This document shows, in pieces, positions 34,505 through 44,183 of a stretch of 64,000 nt of DNA; within the stretch, counting starts at the first letter, position 1, and every line of letters begins with the position of its first letter. Where the stretch lies: NCBI RefSeq assembly GCF_901827175.1, contig NZ_LR594663.1:124001-188000 (forward strand), written 5' to 3'. Origin of the DNA: Variovorax sp. RA8 (lineage in GTDB: Bacteria > Pseudomonadota > Gammaproteobacteria > Burkholderiales > Burkholderiaceae_C). Made by a program: the position numbers and the translations under genes. A model generated the notes under the pieces. The model was given only the letters and a program-made list of their open reading frames with translations, was not told the origin of the DNA and did not search any database.

Positions 34505-35485
34505 CTATTCCGCCCTCGCACCTGACCTGCGGACAGCCTCGCCCCACTTGATGCGCTCGCTCTCCATATAAGAGGAGAACTCGTCTGAACCGAGCCAAGT
34601 GATCTCGTTACCACTGGTGCGCGCGAAGGTCTCGAATTTTGCTGAGCGGATCGTGCTTTGCAGGTGAGCCTCCAGTACGCGAACAATCTCGTCCGGCGTG
34701 CGCCGTGGAACCACGTAGCCATACCAGGCTACGGCACTGAAGTGCCTTAGACCGGACTCGCTAACTGTCGGAATGTCCGGTGCAATGCCGAGCCTCTTAG
34801 CGGAAGTAACAGCGAGAGCCTTGAGCTTGCCGCTGCGAACCAACGGCAACGTTGCGGTGGGCGTCACGAACGCCAGCTGGACGTGTTCGCCGACAGCTAG
34901 GGAGAGCGGGTCGCCCGCTGCAACATGAAGAAGATCAACGCCTGCGCGCGCGTTCAGCATGGCGCCAGCCAGATGCCCAGTACTCCCGACCGCATACGTT
35001 GCGAAGGTAAGTTTCCGGGGATTTGCTCTCGCGTAGGAAAGCATGCCGGGAAAATCGCTGAAGGGCATGTGATTTCCAGCCACGATGACGTTCGCAGCGG
35101 ACGCCACCATGCCGACCGCGCGAAACGCCTTGTCCGGCTCGAGTGAAGAACTCGCATACAGCGTTGGATTGATTGCCACGTTCGGCGTAGCCGCCATCAG
35201 CAATGTGTAGCCATCGTGTGGGCTACGAGAGGCCAGCTCAGTGCCCACCGTTCCGCCTGCTCCCGGCCTGTTCTCCACGAGAACAGGCTGCTTCAGACGC
35301 TCGGCAAGTCCCTCTGCGATTAAACGAGTGAGTGAGTCGCTCGCCGTACCTGCAGCAAAGGGCACAACGATACGGACTGGCTTCGTTGGGTAAGCATTCT
35401 GCTGCGCAAAAGTGCCGACGCTCACCAAACCGGCGCCAGTGCCCAGCAGCAATTTACGTCTGCGGATAGAAGTAGGACCAGTCAT
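34505..35485 (-). CDS. Bug/TctC-family periplasmic solute-binding protein
   Basis: A 326-residue binding protein with a twin-arginine-like signal (IRRRKLLLGTGAGLVSVG, cleavage after FAQQ). Motifs are KPVRIVVPFAAGTASD, KQPVLVENRPGAGG and PHDGYTLLMAA. The usual PPGGG loop is replaced by AAGTAS, which separates it from the three copies in the first operon. In this setting the ligand is likely an aromatic or chloroaromatic acid entering the chlorocatechol route. Confidence 0.92.
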   Translation of the reverse strand: MTGPTSIRRRKLLLGTGAGLVSVGTFAQQNAYPTKPVRIVVPFAAGTASDSLTRLIAEGLAERLKQPVLVENRPGAGGTVGTELASRSPHDGYTLLMAATPNVAINPTLYASSSLEPDKAFRAVGMVASAANVIVAGNHMPFSDFPGMLSYARANPRKLTFATYAVGSTGHLAGAMLNARAGVDLLHVAAGDPLSLAVGEHVQLAFVTPTATLPLVRSGKLKALAVTSAKRLGIAPDIPTVSESGLRHFSAVAWYGYVVPRRTPDEIVRVLEAHLQSTIRSAKFETFARTSGNEITWLGSDEFSSYMESERIKWGEAVRRSGARAE

Positions 35486-35568
35486 ATTTCATCAAGCCTC
35501 ACACTAAACGCCCGCAGAGACCTTCTAAGCCAGCGAACGGAGGAGCAACAACGCCAATGCCAACAGGG

Positions 35569-35609
35569 TCGACAGATTAACTTGACCACGCCCTAAGATC
35601 GACAGATTA
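35569..35609 (-). promoter_or_regulatory. two 11-bp direct repeats upstream of the Bug gene
   Basis: TCGACAGATTA occurs at 35569-35579 and 35599-35609, 30 bp apart start to start (close to three helical turns) and 84-124 bp upstream of the leftward operon start. This looks like a tandem binding site for a regulator. The surrounding 35486-35944 has no recognisable gene. Confidence 0.5.
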
Positions 35610-35944
35610 TAGGTCTATTTTTTGCACGCACCAGAGCACCGGCGCTAGGGTTTCTCCTACCCGCTCACAAGGCTAGCCTCATCCGCCTCACCCTTGAGCT
35701 CAGGGTTGATCTCAGTTACCGATGATCGAGCACCGGCGTTGAAAGACATCCTCTCTGTCTTATTCACTGAACGCGTTGCAGCCTCGCCGTCGATCGATAG
35801 TCGACCGCTAGCGTCTCGGCAGCGGTGAGTTAGGATCGCTCAGGAGCGAATCACTAATCGGAACAGCTTGAGAGATCATGCGACGGGCAAGCGGGAGCGC
35901 GCGACCAGCATTGACACCCACTACCGCTACAGGTATGTCTCCAG

Positions 35945-36784
35945 GGCATTGTCAAGTTGCTGAGCCGACGAGACGAGTTTCGGAATCCGGAGCGAAATGG
36001 CCGCGGCTCGGATAACAAATGTCCCAGGTTATGCATTCTTCGCTACATCGGTGACCTCATTCCAGAGAGAAAACGCTTGAGTACGCACGTGCCGGTACTG
36101 CTGCGCCGACAGGCGGTTGCGCTGGCATCGGAAGACGTTGTTGATCGGCCCATGCGCGGATAGAAAACGCTGCGCGTGCCTCGGTGACTTGTAGCGGCGC
36201 ATCTGCCGTTCTCGCTGGCGCGTCGGTTGGTGCGATAGCTCGGCCCGGTTGTTCAAACCCTTGTGCTGGCGATGCTCTACGCCCGGCATGATCTGAGCCT
36301 TAGCGGCCGCATAACTCTTGAGCTTGTCAGTAATCAGAACCCGCGGCACGTAGCGCAAGCCCTTGAGAAGCTTGCGAAAGAACCGCTTGGCCGCCTGCCG
36401 GTCACGCCTGCTCTGCACGAGGACATCCAGGACATGGCCGTCCTGGTCAACTGCACGCCAGAGGTAATGATGCTTTCCCTTGATCGTCAGCACGACCTCG
36501 TCGAGGTGCCATTTGTCGCCCCGTCGTGGCTGACGTCGGCGCAGCTCAGCAGCGTATTGCTGGCCGAACCGCAGAGTCCATTGGCGAATCGTCTCGTAAG
36601 TCACGACGATACCCCGGCTTGCCATCAATTCCTCGATGTCGCGAAAGCTCAGCGAGAACCGGAAGTAGAGCCACACCACATGGCTGATGATCTCCCGAGG
36701 GTAGCGGAAACCGCGGTAAAGTTGAGAACCTGTCATCTCATCATTTTATCGAGGCGCGGCCGGCTGTGGCAACTTGACAATGCC
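35945..36784 (-). mobile_element. IS6-family insertion sequence (840 bp)
   Basis: The ends carry a 16-bp perfect inverted repeat starting GGCATTGTCAAGTTGC, and the element encodes one IS6-type transposase. The 8 bp flanking each side are GTCTCCAG and GTCCGCAG: six of eight match, which could be a decayed target duplication or chance. The right end cuts off a Rieske oxygenase gene and the left side does not continue it, so a deletion accompanied or followed insertion. Confidence 0.85.
36029..36736 (-). CDS. IS6-family transposase
   Basis: A 235-residue DDE transposase. An N-terminal helix-turn-helix-like part (PREIISHVVWLYFRFSLSFRD) is followed by the catalytic core: first Asp in WHLDEVVLTI, second in VLITDKLKSY, Glu in NNRAELSHQPTRQRERQMR. 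Length and motifs are standard for IS6/IS26 relatives, which move by replicative or conservative cointegration and often drive rearrangements. Confidence 0.93.
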   Translation of the reverse strand: MTGSQLYRGFRYPREIISHVVWLYFRFSLSFRDIEELMASRGIVVTYETIRQWTLRFGQQYAAELRRRQPRRGDKWHLDEVVLTIKGKHHYLWRAVDQDGHVLDVLVQSRRDRQAAKRFFRKLLKGLRYVPRVLITDKLKSYAAAKAQIMPGVEHRQHKGLNNRAELSHQPTRQRERQMRRYKSPRHAQRFLSAHGPINNVFRCQRNRLSAQQYRHVRTQAFSLWNEVTDVAKNA

Positions 36785-37183
36785 GTCCGCAGGCATGCCT
36801 ACCATCTCTTTTTGTCCGCGCCTGAACGGCACTCCCTGCAGTGCACCCGAGGACGAGTAATTCCATTGGTGGTACACGCAGGTGTGAGACGTGGCATTTC
36901 CTCGATGCTTTCGGCACACCGCAGCACCACGGTGCGCACACCTGTTCACCCACACGCTGAGACTTCCGTCTTCCGTGCGCGTGACCACTACGGGCGTATC
37001 GCCCACGAAGGTCGACTTGAAGTCTCCAGGCTTCGGGATCTCAGCTTCCATCGCGACGAAGCTCCAGGTCGGCCCCCGGTAGATACGTTCGAGCTCGCGC
37101 TCGTAAACCTCCTGGGAGCGGTACACCTCCATCGGCACGCGGGTACCGTCCTTTGTCGGGAACTTGATCAACTTCGTCTTCAT
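36785..37183 (-). pseudogene. Rieske aromatic-ring oxygenase alpha subunit, N-terminal fragment
   Basis: 133 native codons from ATG 37183. The Rieske [2Fe-2S] ligands are present in NRCAHRGAAVC and TCVYHQWNY, followed by LQGVPFRRGQKEM, a pattern of benzoate/anthranilate/chlorobenzoate-type oxygenases. The frame runs into the inverted repeat of the IS6 element and ends there. The mononuclear iron domain of about 270 residues and any beta subunit are gone. It was probably the entry enzyme that fed catechols or chlorocatechols into the neighbouring pathway. Confidence 0.88.
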
Positions 37184-37198
37184 GCGATTACTCCTTCA

Positions 37199-37744
37199 TG
37201 TCACTTTTGATTGCCACCAGGCGCCGCCGACTGGCGCTTCAGGTGATCGCCTGGTCAAGCCGCTGTAAAGAGCCAGCGCCGGCGACATGCGCATTCACAC
37301 TGGCTACGCTAAGCGGGTTGCGGCAGGTGCTGCAGTTCTTTCCCGCCTCGAAGCGAGACGACGCGTGGCTGGTAGTTTCGCGTCACCCGCCCCACTGAAC
37401 CCGGAAACGTTCCCGTCGCGGTCGGCCTACCATTTCGCCCTAGCGAAGCGCTTCGCAGACAGATACTCGTGCGGGTACTCACAGCTCTCTTTCATGCCGC
37501 CAGTCAAGACCTGACGCTGCGGAAGCGAGACCACCGAAGGCAGCTGCATGTCCTATCGTGATCCGCAGGCCAGTCGATTGCTCATTTCCGCGCGCCCGCC
37601 GAGAAAACGACTCAATGGCGGCCCAGCAAAGGGAGCTCCATTCCGTCGCGAAGGTGCGACGGGACGATGGTGCGAAATGCACCCGCGACCCCAATTACCG
37701 TTTCGCGCCCATCACCACTTTGGACCACTGGTGATGCCGACCGA
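37199..37744. other. 545-bp stretch without a recognisable gene
   Basis: Lies between the Rieske fragment and the intradiol dioxygenase gene. Short open frames on both strands lack motifs and ribosome-binding sites. Possibly a remnant of deleted pathway genes. Confidence 0.45.
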
Positions 37745-38491
37745 CTACGCCGGATCGAGCTTGAAGTCCTTGCGCAGAACCTTGGCGCCGTTGGCATCTT
37801 CAAGGTTGTGAATCAGCGCCGGACGAACACCTTCTACGCAGTCGCTATCGACCCACTTTCCGCCCGTGAAGTACGATTGCGTGGTGTGCTCCAGAAAACC
37901 GGGAGCACGAATCTTGAAGTGCACGTGAGCCGGCCTCCAAGGATGCCGCCCCATCATCTCGAGCAGCTTGCCGCTCGGCCCGTGATGCGGAATCGGATAC
38001 GGCGCAGGAACACGGGTGCGAATCCGGTACTCACCGTCTGCACCAATGATCTTCTTACCCCGGTAGGAGTCTTGGGGAAGTTCAGGATCGAAACCGCTGT
38101 AATGTCCGTGATTGTCCGAGTGCCACACGAACATTTCCGCGCCCTTAATAGGCTTGCCCGCCAGGTCCGTCACCCGCCCTTCGAGTACCAAAGGCTCGCT
38201 GCCATCGTCGAGAGTCTTAATTTCGTCGTTGATGACCGGTACGTTCTCCAGGAAGTACGGTCCCTCGACGTTCGTAGTGGAGCCCTTGCGGTGCTTCATT
38301 TCATTGTCAGTGATGGTGGCGTTGAACCACAGATCACAAACCAGAGGGATCTCGTACTCTGGCGCCTTCGCGTACTGCATCAAGAAGCCCACGCCTGCGC
38401 GGTATTCCTCGAAAGTGACGTCGTGACGGGACAGGACCTCACGCACCGCTTTCACGATGTCGTAGACCACGGTTTCGACGCGGTTTGCCAT
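37745..38491 (-). CDS. chlorocatechol 1,2-dioxygenase (intradiol)
   Basis: A 248-residue non-haem Fe(III) ring-cleavage enzyme, the first step of the chlorocatechol ortho pathway. The iron ligands are Y131 (GHYSGF), Y165 (PAPYPIPHH), H189 and H191 (RPAHVHFKI). The short N-terminal helical dimerisation domain and 248-residue length match chlorocatechol rather than catechol dioxygenases (about 310). Upstream is a perfect 18-bp palindrome, and a divergent LysR gene lies about 500 bp away. Equivalent to TfdC/ClcA. It is separated from the other three pathway genes by the IS6 element and the MarR-YciI block. Confidence 0.92.
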   Translation of the reverse strand: MANRVETVVYDIVKAVREVLSRHDVTFEEYRAGVGFLMQYAKAPEYEIPLVCDLWFNATITDNEMKHRKGSTTNVEGPYFLENVPVINDEIKTLDDGSEPLVLEGRVTDLAGKPIKGAEMFVWHSDNHGHYSGFDPELPQDSYRGKKIIGADGEYRIRTRVPAPYPIPHHGPSGKLLEMMGRHPWRPAHVHFKIRAPGFLEHTTQSYFTGGKWVDSDCVEGVRPALIHNLEDANGAKVLRKDFKLDPA

Positions 38492-38562
38492 GGAGCTCTC
38501 CTTTGCGTTGCTCTGGTTGAAGGAATGCGGCGGATTATCGACCTAATGTCTGTCTTTCTAGC

Positions 38563-38580
38563 CTAGGGTTGACCCTAGGA
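38563..38580. promoter_or_regulatory. perfect palindrome upstream of the dioxygenase gene
   Basis: CCTAGGGTTGACCCTAGG, 8-bp arms with a 2-bp centre, 72 bp upstream of the dioxygenase start. The location fits the upstream recognition site of a regulator; the divergent LysR protein is the obvious candidate, though the sequence is more symmetrical than typical LysR boxes. No clear -35/-10 pair was found. Confidence 0.55.
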
Positions 38581-38965
38581 TTGGTGCGCGGCTACGTCGG
38601 CTCAGTGGGAAAAACGTACTTAGGCCCATTTGTTCGTTGCGTGTAGACCTTGAGTGCCGCCTTGGCGACAGCAGATGTGCGGCGGATCTGCCAGCGGCCC
38701 GCGTGAAATCGGGCGCGCACCGACATACTCTGTGTCGTTCCCCGCGACGCTGACGGGGTTAATCCGCCATCACAGCGACCTCTCGGGCACCACTTTTCCA
38801 GTCCGGCACGCGATCAATGCGGCGGGTGCATGCAATCCACGCCAGCTGCAGCGTGCGATGCATACCTCCTCCGGCTCCACCGATCCACATCCCTGCTCGA
38901 TCTCGCGACCGTGGAATGTACGGACTGCGCGCCTGTTGATCCAATATCATCTTTGGAATCGTGAT

Positions 38966-38978
38966 TACCAAAAAGGTA
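38966..38978. promoter_or_regulatory. TACC-N5-GGTA dyad just before the LysR gene
   Basis: A short inverted repeat with an A5 centre, ending 15 bp before the LysR start codon. LysR regulators commonly bind such dyads to limit their own expression. Suggestive only. Confidence 0.35.
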
Positions 38979-38993
38979 TCGGTGTAGGTCTCT

Positions 38994-39917
38994 ATGGAAC
39001 TCCGTCACCTCCGGTACTTCGTTACCGTCGCGGAAGAGCGCAGCTTTCGCCGTGCATCACAGCGGCTTCACGTGTCTCAACCGCCCCTATCGCGCATGAT
39101 CAAGCAGCTCGAAGCGGAAATTGGGGTGGAACTCTTTGATCGCTCTCCGACCGGCGTAGACGTGACTGCGGCAGGTGCGGTGTTCCTGGAGGAGGCAAGG
39201 CGGGCGCTCCACGTAGCGAACGACGCGGTTGAGAAATCCCAGCGCGCGGCACGGGGGGATTTCGGCCACATAGAAGTGGCCTACTATGGATCGGTGATCT
39301 TTGGCGTGATACCGCGCCTATTGGGCGAGTACCGGCAACTTAAGCCTCGGGTCGCTGTTCGGTTGTCAAGCTTGACGAAGGACCGCCAAATTCGTGCGCT
39401 GCGCGAGGGTTGGTTAGACGTTGGCTTTGCTCGCTACTACAGGTCAGAGCCTGATATTGCGTCTGAAATTGTGTGGCGGGAGCCCATCGTCCTTGCCGTG
39501 CATGCCGATCACCCACTCACTGGCAACACTAGTGTTGCAATGGCTGAACTGCGCGACGAGCCGTTGATTGTGTTCCCCAGTGCACCTCGCCCCAGCTTTG
39601 CCGACGAGCTGCTACAGCTTTGTACCAGTGCCGGCTTCAGCCCAAAGATCGCGCATGAAGCTGAGGACTTGTTGGCCTGTCTGGCGCTAGTGTCCAGTGG
39701 TGTTGCCATGGCGCCCGTTCCGGTTTCTGCGGCGATCATCAAGCTACCGAATCTGAGATTTCTGAGGCTCGCCCGTCCAGAGCCACAAAGCAGCCTCTAT
39801 TGCGTGTACCGCAGAGGCGACAACAGACCTCTACTCACCGAGTTCCTCGAAACGGTGCGTTCGCTCGCCTTGCCGCCGCTTCCGGGATTTGAGGCATGCA
39901 GGGGTGAAGGTGGCTGA
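38994..39917 (+). CDS. LysR-family regulator of the chlorocatechol genes
   Basis: A 307-residue LysR-type regulator. Winged HTH: MELRHLRYFVTVAEERSFRR, LHVSQPPLSRMIKQLE, LFDRSPTGVDVTAAG. The effector domain has VAYYGSVIFGVIPRLL and GWLDVGFARYYRSEPD, which is close in pattern to the ClcR/TfdR/CbnR/CatR group that senses (chloro)muconate. It is transcribed divergently from the dioxygenase gene across a 500-bp region (38492-38993) that carries two palindromes and no other gene. Confidence 0.9.
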   Translation: MELRHLRYFVTVAEERSFRRASQRLHVSQPPLSRMIKQLEAEIGVELFDRSPTGVDVTAAGAVFLEEARRALHVANDAVEKSQRAARGDFGHIEVAYYGSVIFGVIPRLLGEYRQLKPRVAVRLSSLTKDRQIRALREGWLDVGFARYYRSEPDIASEIVWREPIVLAVHADHPLTGNTSVAMAELRDEPLIVFPSAPRPSFADELLQLCTSAGFSPKIAHEAEDLLACLALVSSGVAMAPVPVSAAIIKLPNLRFLRLARPEPQSSLYCVYRRGDNRPLLTEFLETVRSLALPPLPGFEACRGEGG

Positions 39918-39953
39918 GCGCCCGCTACGAACCCAAGTTCCAGGTCGACTTTT

Positions 39954-40328
39954 TCAAGCCTCCAGCCATTTGATTGCTGCACTGAAGTCGTTGTAGAAAA
40001 CCTTGTAGTTTGCTTCTCCAACGTGGCCGAACGCGATGCGAGCTAGATACGCGATACGAGTGTTGGGGACAAGGATGCCGGTTCGCAGAGTCGAGGCATT
40101 AAGAGTCTCCTTTTTGTCTGCGCCCAACCGCTGCTGGAGCAGCACCACGTCCATGTCCGGTGGTTCCAGCTCCAAAGCATCGTACAGAACGCGGACCTGT
40201 TGAGTGTCGCGTGCTAGTGCGATTACCCGTTCCTCGCACTCGCGCAACATTTCCGCCGTCGGTTTGCCGCGCAACCTAGCGACAATTACCTCGCCCACTG
40301 GTTCTACCCACAATCGCTCTTCTCGCAT
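39954..40328 (-). CDS. small STAS/SpoIIAA-like hypothetical protein
   Basis: A 124-residue protein with alternating strands and helices (EPVGEVIVARLRGKPTAEML, VRVLYDALELEPPDMDVV, RTGILVPNTRIAYLARIAFG, YKVFYNDFSAAIKWLEA). The ending is typical of SpoIIAA/STAS-like proteins found in proteobacteria. It is convergent with the LysR gene (36 bp apart). Role unknown; possibly lipid- or stress-related, as in other STAS-like proteins. Confidence 0.6.
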   Translation of the reverse strand: MREERLWVEPVGEVIVARLRGKPTAEMLRECEERVIALARDTQQVRVLYDALELEPPDMDVVLLQQRLGADKKETLNASTLRTGILVPNTRIAYLARIAFGHVGEANYKVFYNDFSAAIKWLEA

Positions 40329-41005
40329 GACTGGGATATTACTTCAACCGAGAGCAGAATTCCTCCGTGCGTCTCGGTGTCGGCAGCACTTCGAGCGCCA
40401 AAGGGGAGCATCTTCCCGTGGCTCGCAGTTACTTTAGCGTGCCTGTAGAATTATCGGATCGGCCCGCAAGTTGCAGGCGAATGCAAGTTGACTTGGTTTT
40501 TTCGGCATCAAAGGCCGCTGCTCGCCCAGCAGTCGTCCCTTGTTCAAAGCAGAGTGTCGTTTCAGGAGATCTGCGGTCAGCCGCTGCGTAACCTGCTGCG
40601 CCTCTTGCTACCCCCTTTTTCGAATCTGGCGCACGGACCGGCCCGGTCATTTTCGTTTGCGCCTCTGCCCAAGTAGGTCGCTTGGAACCGTGGGTCCCGC
40701 GACAGCCGAATGCAGAGTGTCCTGCTTGCCTCGAGATGGCGCAGCCCCTACTCTGGCAGACGCGCGGGTGTCGCGTTACGAGCAAAGCAGAAACGTCATT
40801 GTGACTGAAGACGAACTGCGCATGCTGACGCGGTTCAGCGTTATGCCTTTCCGCCCGACGCGAGCTGTGCGACAGTTGGTGCAGGAACTCGCATTGGACT
40901 CCGAAATGTGGAGCAGGTGAGCGGCAGGTCAGCGGCTTTGTAGGACCGCGCTAAGCAGCACCGTGTGTCACTCGGCCGCTCGCCCGCTCCCGCCGTCCCG
41001 TTACA
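40329..41005. other. 676-bp stretch without a recognisable gene
   Basis: Open frames on both strands are short or lack ribosome-binding sites and motifs. The longest (ending 40920) has a plausible C-terminal helix but no identifiable domain. Confidence 0.4.
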
Positions 41006-41773
41006 GTGGGAGGGATGCCAGTTGATCGACAGCTATTCACGTCAAGTTTTCGCGACAACCGTTTGCCCAATTGGAGGTGCCCGCGCTGCAGTGGCGGTCA
41101 CTTGCGACTCCTTCCCCATTCCTTTCACCGTGCGTATGACGGCGCGACGGAGACCAACAGGAACGAGGACTGGTTCGACTACGACGACTTCCGCTTCCGC
41201 TTCACTGCACTCGCAAGGTGCGACAACGACCACTGCAGCGAAACGTCCGCCGTCGCTGGCTCAGGAAGCCTGCACGAGGACCCAGACGACGAAGCCCACC
41301 AGATGGAGTATTCGGAGTTGTTCACGGCAACCTACGTAAGCCCCTCACCAGCACTCATCACTGTCCCGGAGGATTGTCCGGACGTCGTGACCCAGCAGGT
41401 CCGCCGCGCTGACGTGGCGCAATGGGGAGACTACGAGGGCGCATTAACACATCTCCGCACAGCCGTTGAACGTTTACTGGATGCGCAAGGTGTGATTGCG
41501 AAACGCACGACTACAAAGGGAAGCGCCTATCTGACCTTGCACAGTCGCATCGAGTTCTTCCGCGCACACCAACCAAGCGAAGCAGACGCGCTGCTGGCGG
41601 CAAAGTGGCTGGGGAATGCGGGTGCACACAACGACGAGGTCACCAGATCGGACGTCTTCGACATGTATGACATCCTCGAGAGGGTGCTGAACGGCTTGTA
41701 TGGACACGCGTCGACGGTAGAGAGGTTGATCAGAACCATCAACTCGGCAAAGGGACCGGTTCGCGATCGATAG
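41006..41773 (+). CDS. DUF4145-type protein with zinc-ribbon-like N-terminus
   Basis: About 255 residues. Residues 20-30 (WRCPRCSGGHL) and 70-80 (CDNDHCSE) offer four cysteines for a zinc ribbon. The C-terminal part (YEGALTHLRTAVERLLDAQGV, AKWLGNAGAHNDEVTRSDVF, YDILERVLNGLYG) matches the DUF4145 helical domain common in proteins near restriction and other defence genes. The start is GTG 41006 or ATG 41015; GGGAGG is too close to the ATG, so the choice is open. No operon partner. The following 260 bases show no gene. Confidence 0.7.
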   Translation: MGGMPVDRQLFTSSFRDNRLPNWRCPRCSGGHLRLLPHSFHRAYDGATETNRNEDWFDYDDFRFRFTALARCDNDHCSETSAVAGSGSLHEDPDDEAHQMEYSELFTATYVSPSPALITVPEDCPDVVTQQVRRADVAQWGDYEGALTHLRTAVERLLDAQGVIAKRTTTKGSAYLTLHSRIEFFRAHQPSEADALLAAKWLGNAGAHNDEVTRSDVFDMYDILERVLNGLYGHASTVERLIRTINSAKGPVRDR

Positions 41774-42036
41774 CACTGCGCCTAATGAACACCGCCGCGC
41801 TACTCGTCACCGCTCCGGTGGGGTGCAAGGACCCGGTAACGGTTCCGCGTCCGTAGAGGACGGCACACGTTGTAAGCGCGCCGCCGCTCTGCGCACGCCC
41901 AGCGTTACTCACGTTAAGTTGGCATTTACGTAGGCTAGGAAGGCGAGCTCGCGCCTCGTAAAATCAACGCTTATAGCAATGTCCCGCTCTTCGGGACACC
42001 GCTTGATCTGCAGCTCGCGCCAGACCCCGAGGACTC

Positions 42037-42516
42037 ATGTCAAAGCTCTCGCCACCCCTCATCTTTTTGGATTTTGACGGGGTGCTGCACCCGGCGCAGG
42101 GCAGTGAGGTGCGCGACTTCGCCTTTGCTCCGCACCTCGCGCGCGCCGTGCAGGACGTGCACTGCGAGGTAGTGATCTCCTCGACCTGGAGAGAGCACTA
42201 CCCGCTGCCGGAGCTCAAGCGCCTGCTGCCCGAGCCGCTCGCAGCGCTGGTGGTCGGCACGCTCGGTGCCGACCAGCCGGGTCCGCACGTTCGCTACAAG
42301 ACGATCTGCAGATGGCTGGTAGAGCATAGAGCCACCGATCGCCGCTGGTGCGCAGTTGACGACAATGGCAGCGAGTTTCCCGCAGGCATGCGCGAACTGC
42401 TCCTCTGCGATGGAATGCGAGGCTTTGGAGCTTGGGAGGCAGAGTGTTTGAGAGATTGGCTGCTCCGCGACACGTCCTTTTCCCAGCAGAGTGGTGACCG
42501 TGGGCTCGCCGGATAG
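42037..42516 (+). CDS. HAD-superfamily phosphatase-like protein (HAD_SAK type)
   Basis: A 159-residue single-domain HAD protein. Motif I IFLDFDGVLHP, motif II VISSTWREHYPL and motif IV WCAVDDN are present, the pattern of the HAD domain also found in RNA-repair Swiss-army-knife proteins. It stands alone just before the IS3-family element, which starts 36 bp after its stop. Substrate unknown. Confidence 0.8.
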   Translation: MSKLSPPLIFLDFDGVLHPAQGSEVRDFAFAPHLARAVQDVHCEVVISSTWREHYPLPELKRLLPEPLAALVVGTLGADQPGPHVRYKTICRWLVEHRATDRRWCAVDDNGSEFPAGMRELLLCDGMRGFGAWEAECLRDWLLRDTSFSQQSGDRGLAG

Positions 42517-42605
42517 TGGTCGCGTCAATCAACAGACGGTCCGCCACGAGACTGAACCGCCCCGGATTTCTCGGAGGCTCCTACACTTGAGAAGGAAGTG
42601 GAGCC

Positions 42606-43834
<1,229 letters not shown>

Positions 43835-43919
43835 CTCACACCAACGAGTCTCCGGGAATCCCGGGGCGGTTCAACTCCTCAGAGTGAAGGGGCGGAGGTG
43901 CGCTCAACACACGGGCTGC

Positions 43920-44183
43920 TCAGCCCTTCGCGGCTTCTCCCACTGCGTCAGACATGCACTTCTTGGCGAAGCTGGTCTTCGCCGCCCCTGCCAGCTTCTT
44001 TTCGGCCGCTTGTGCGTCGCAGGCGGCTTTCGCATCCGCCTCGCACTTCTTCATGAACGACGTTCTCGCGGCGCCGGCCAGCTTCTTTTCGGCGACGGTG
44101 GCATTGCAGGTTGCCTGGGCGTACGTCGCTCCGGAAGCGAGCGACAGCAGGCAAACAATCGACGCGGCAGTGATGCGGAGCAT
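43920..44183 (-). CDS. PsiF-repeat-like secreted small protein
   Basis: An 87-residue protein with a Sec signal peptide (MLRITAASIVCLLSLASG, cleavage near YAQA) and two tandem copies of the unit AEKKLAGAA.TSF.KKC, 32 residues apart. This is the repeat seen in PsiF, a phosphate-starvation-induced periplasmic protein of unknown role. ATG 44183 follows AGAGGAC. The cysteines in each repeat could pair in the periplasm. Confidence 0.82.
   Translation of the reverse strand: MLRITAASIVCLLSLASGATYAQATCNATVAEKKLAGAARTSFMKKCEADAKAACDAQAAEKKLAGAAKTSFAKKCMSDAVGEAAKG

Noticed and set aside
35937..36792. Clear 8-bp target duplication of the IS6 element
   Set aside because: The flanking 8-mers agree at only six positions, so it is reported as possible decay and not as evidence of simple insertion.
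36263..37210. 315-codon forward frame over the IS6 element and Rieske fragment
   Set aside because: Antisense of the transposase and Rieske gene, both with clear catalytic or cluster motifs on the reverse strand.
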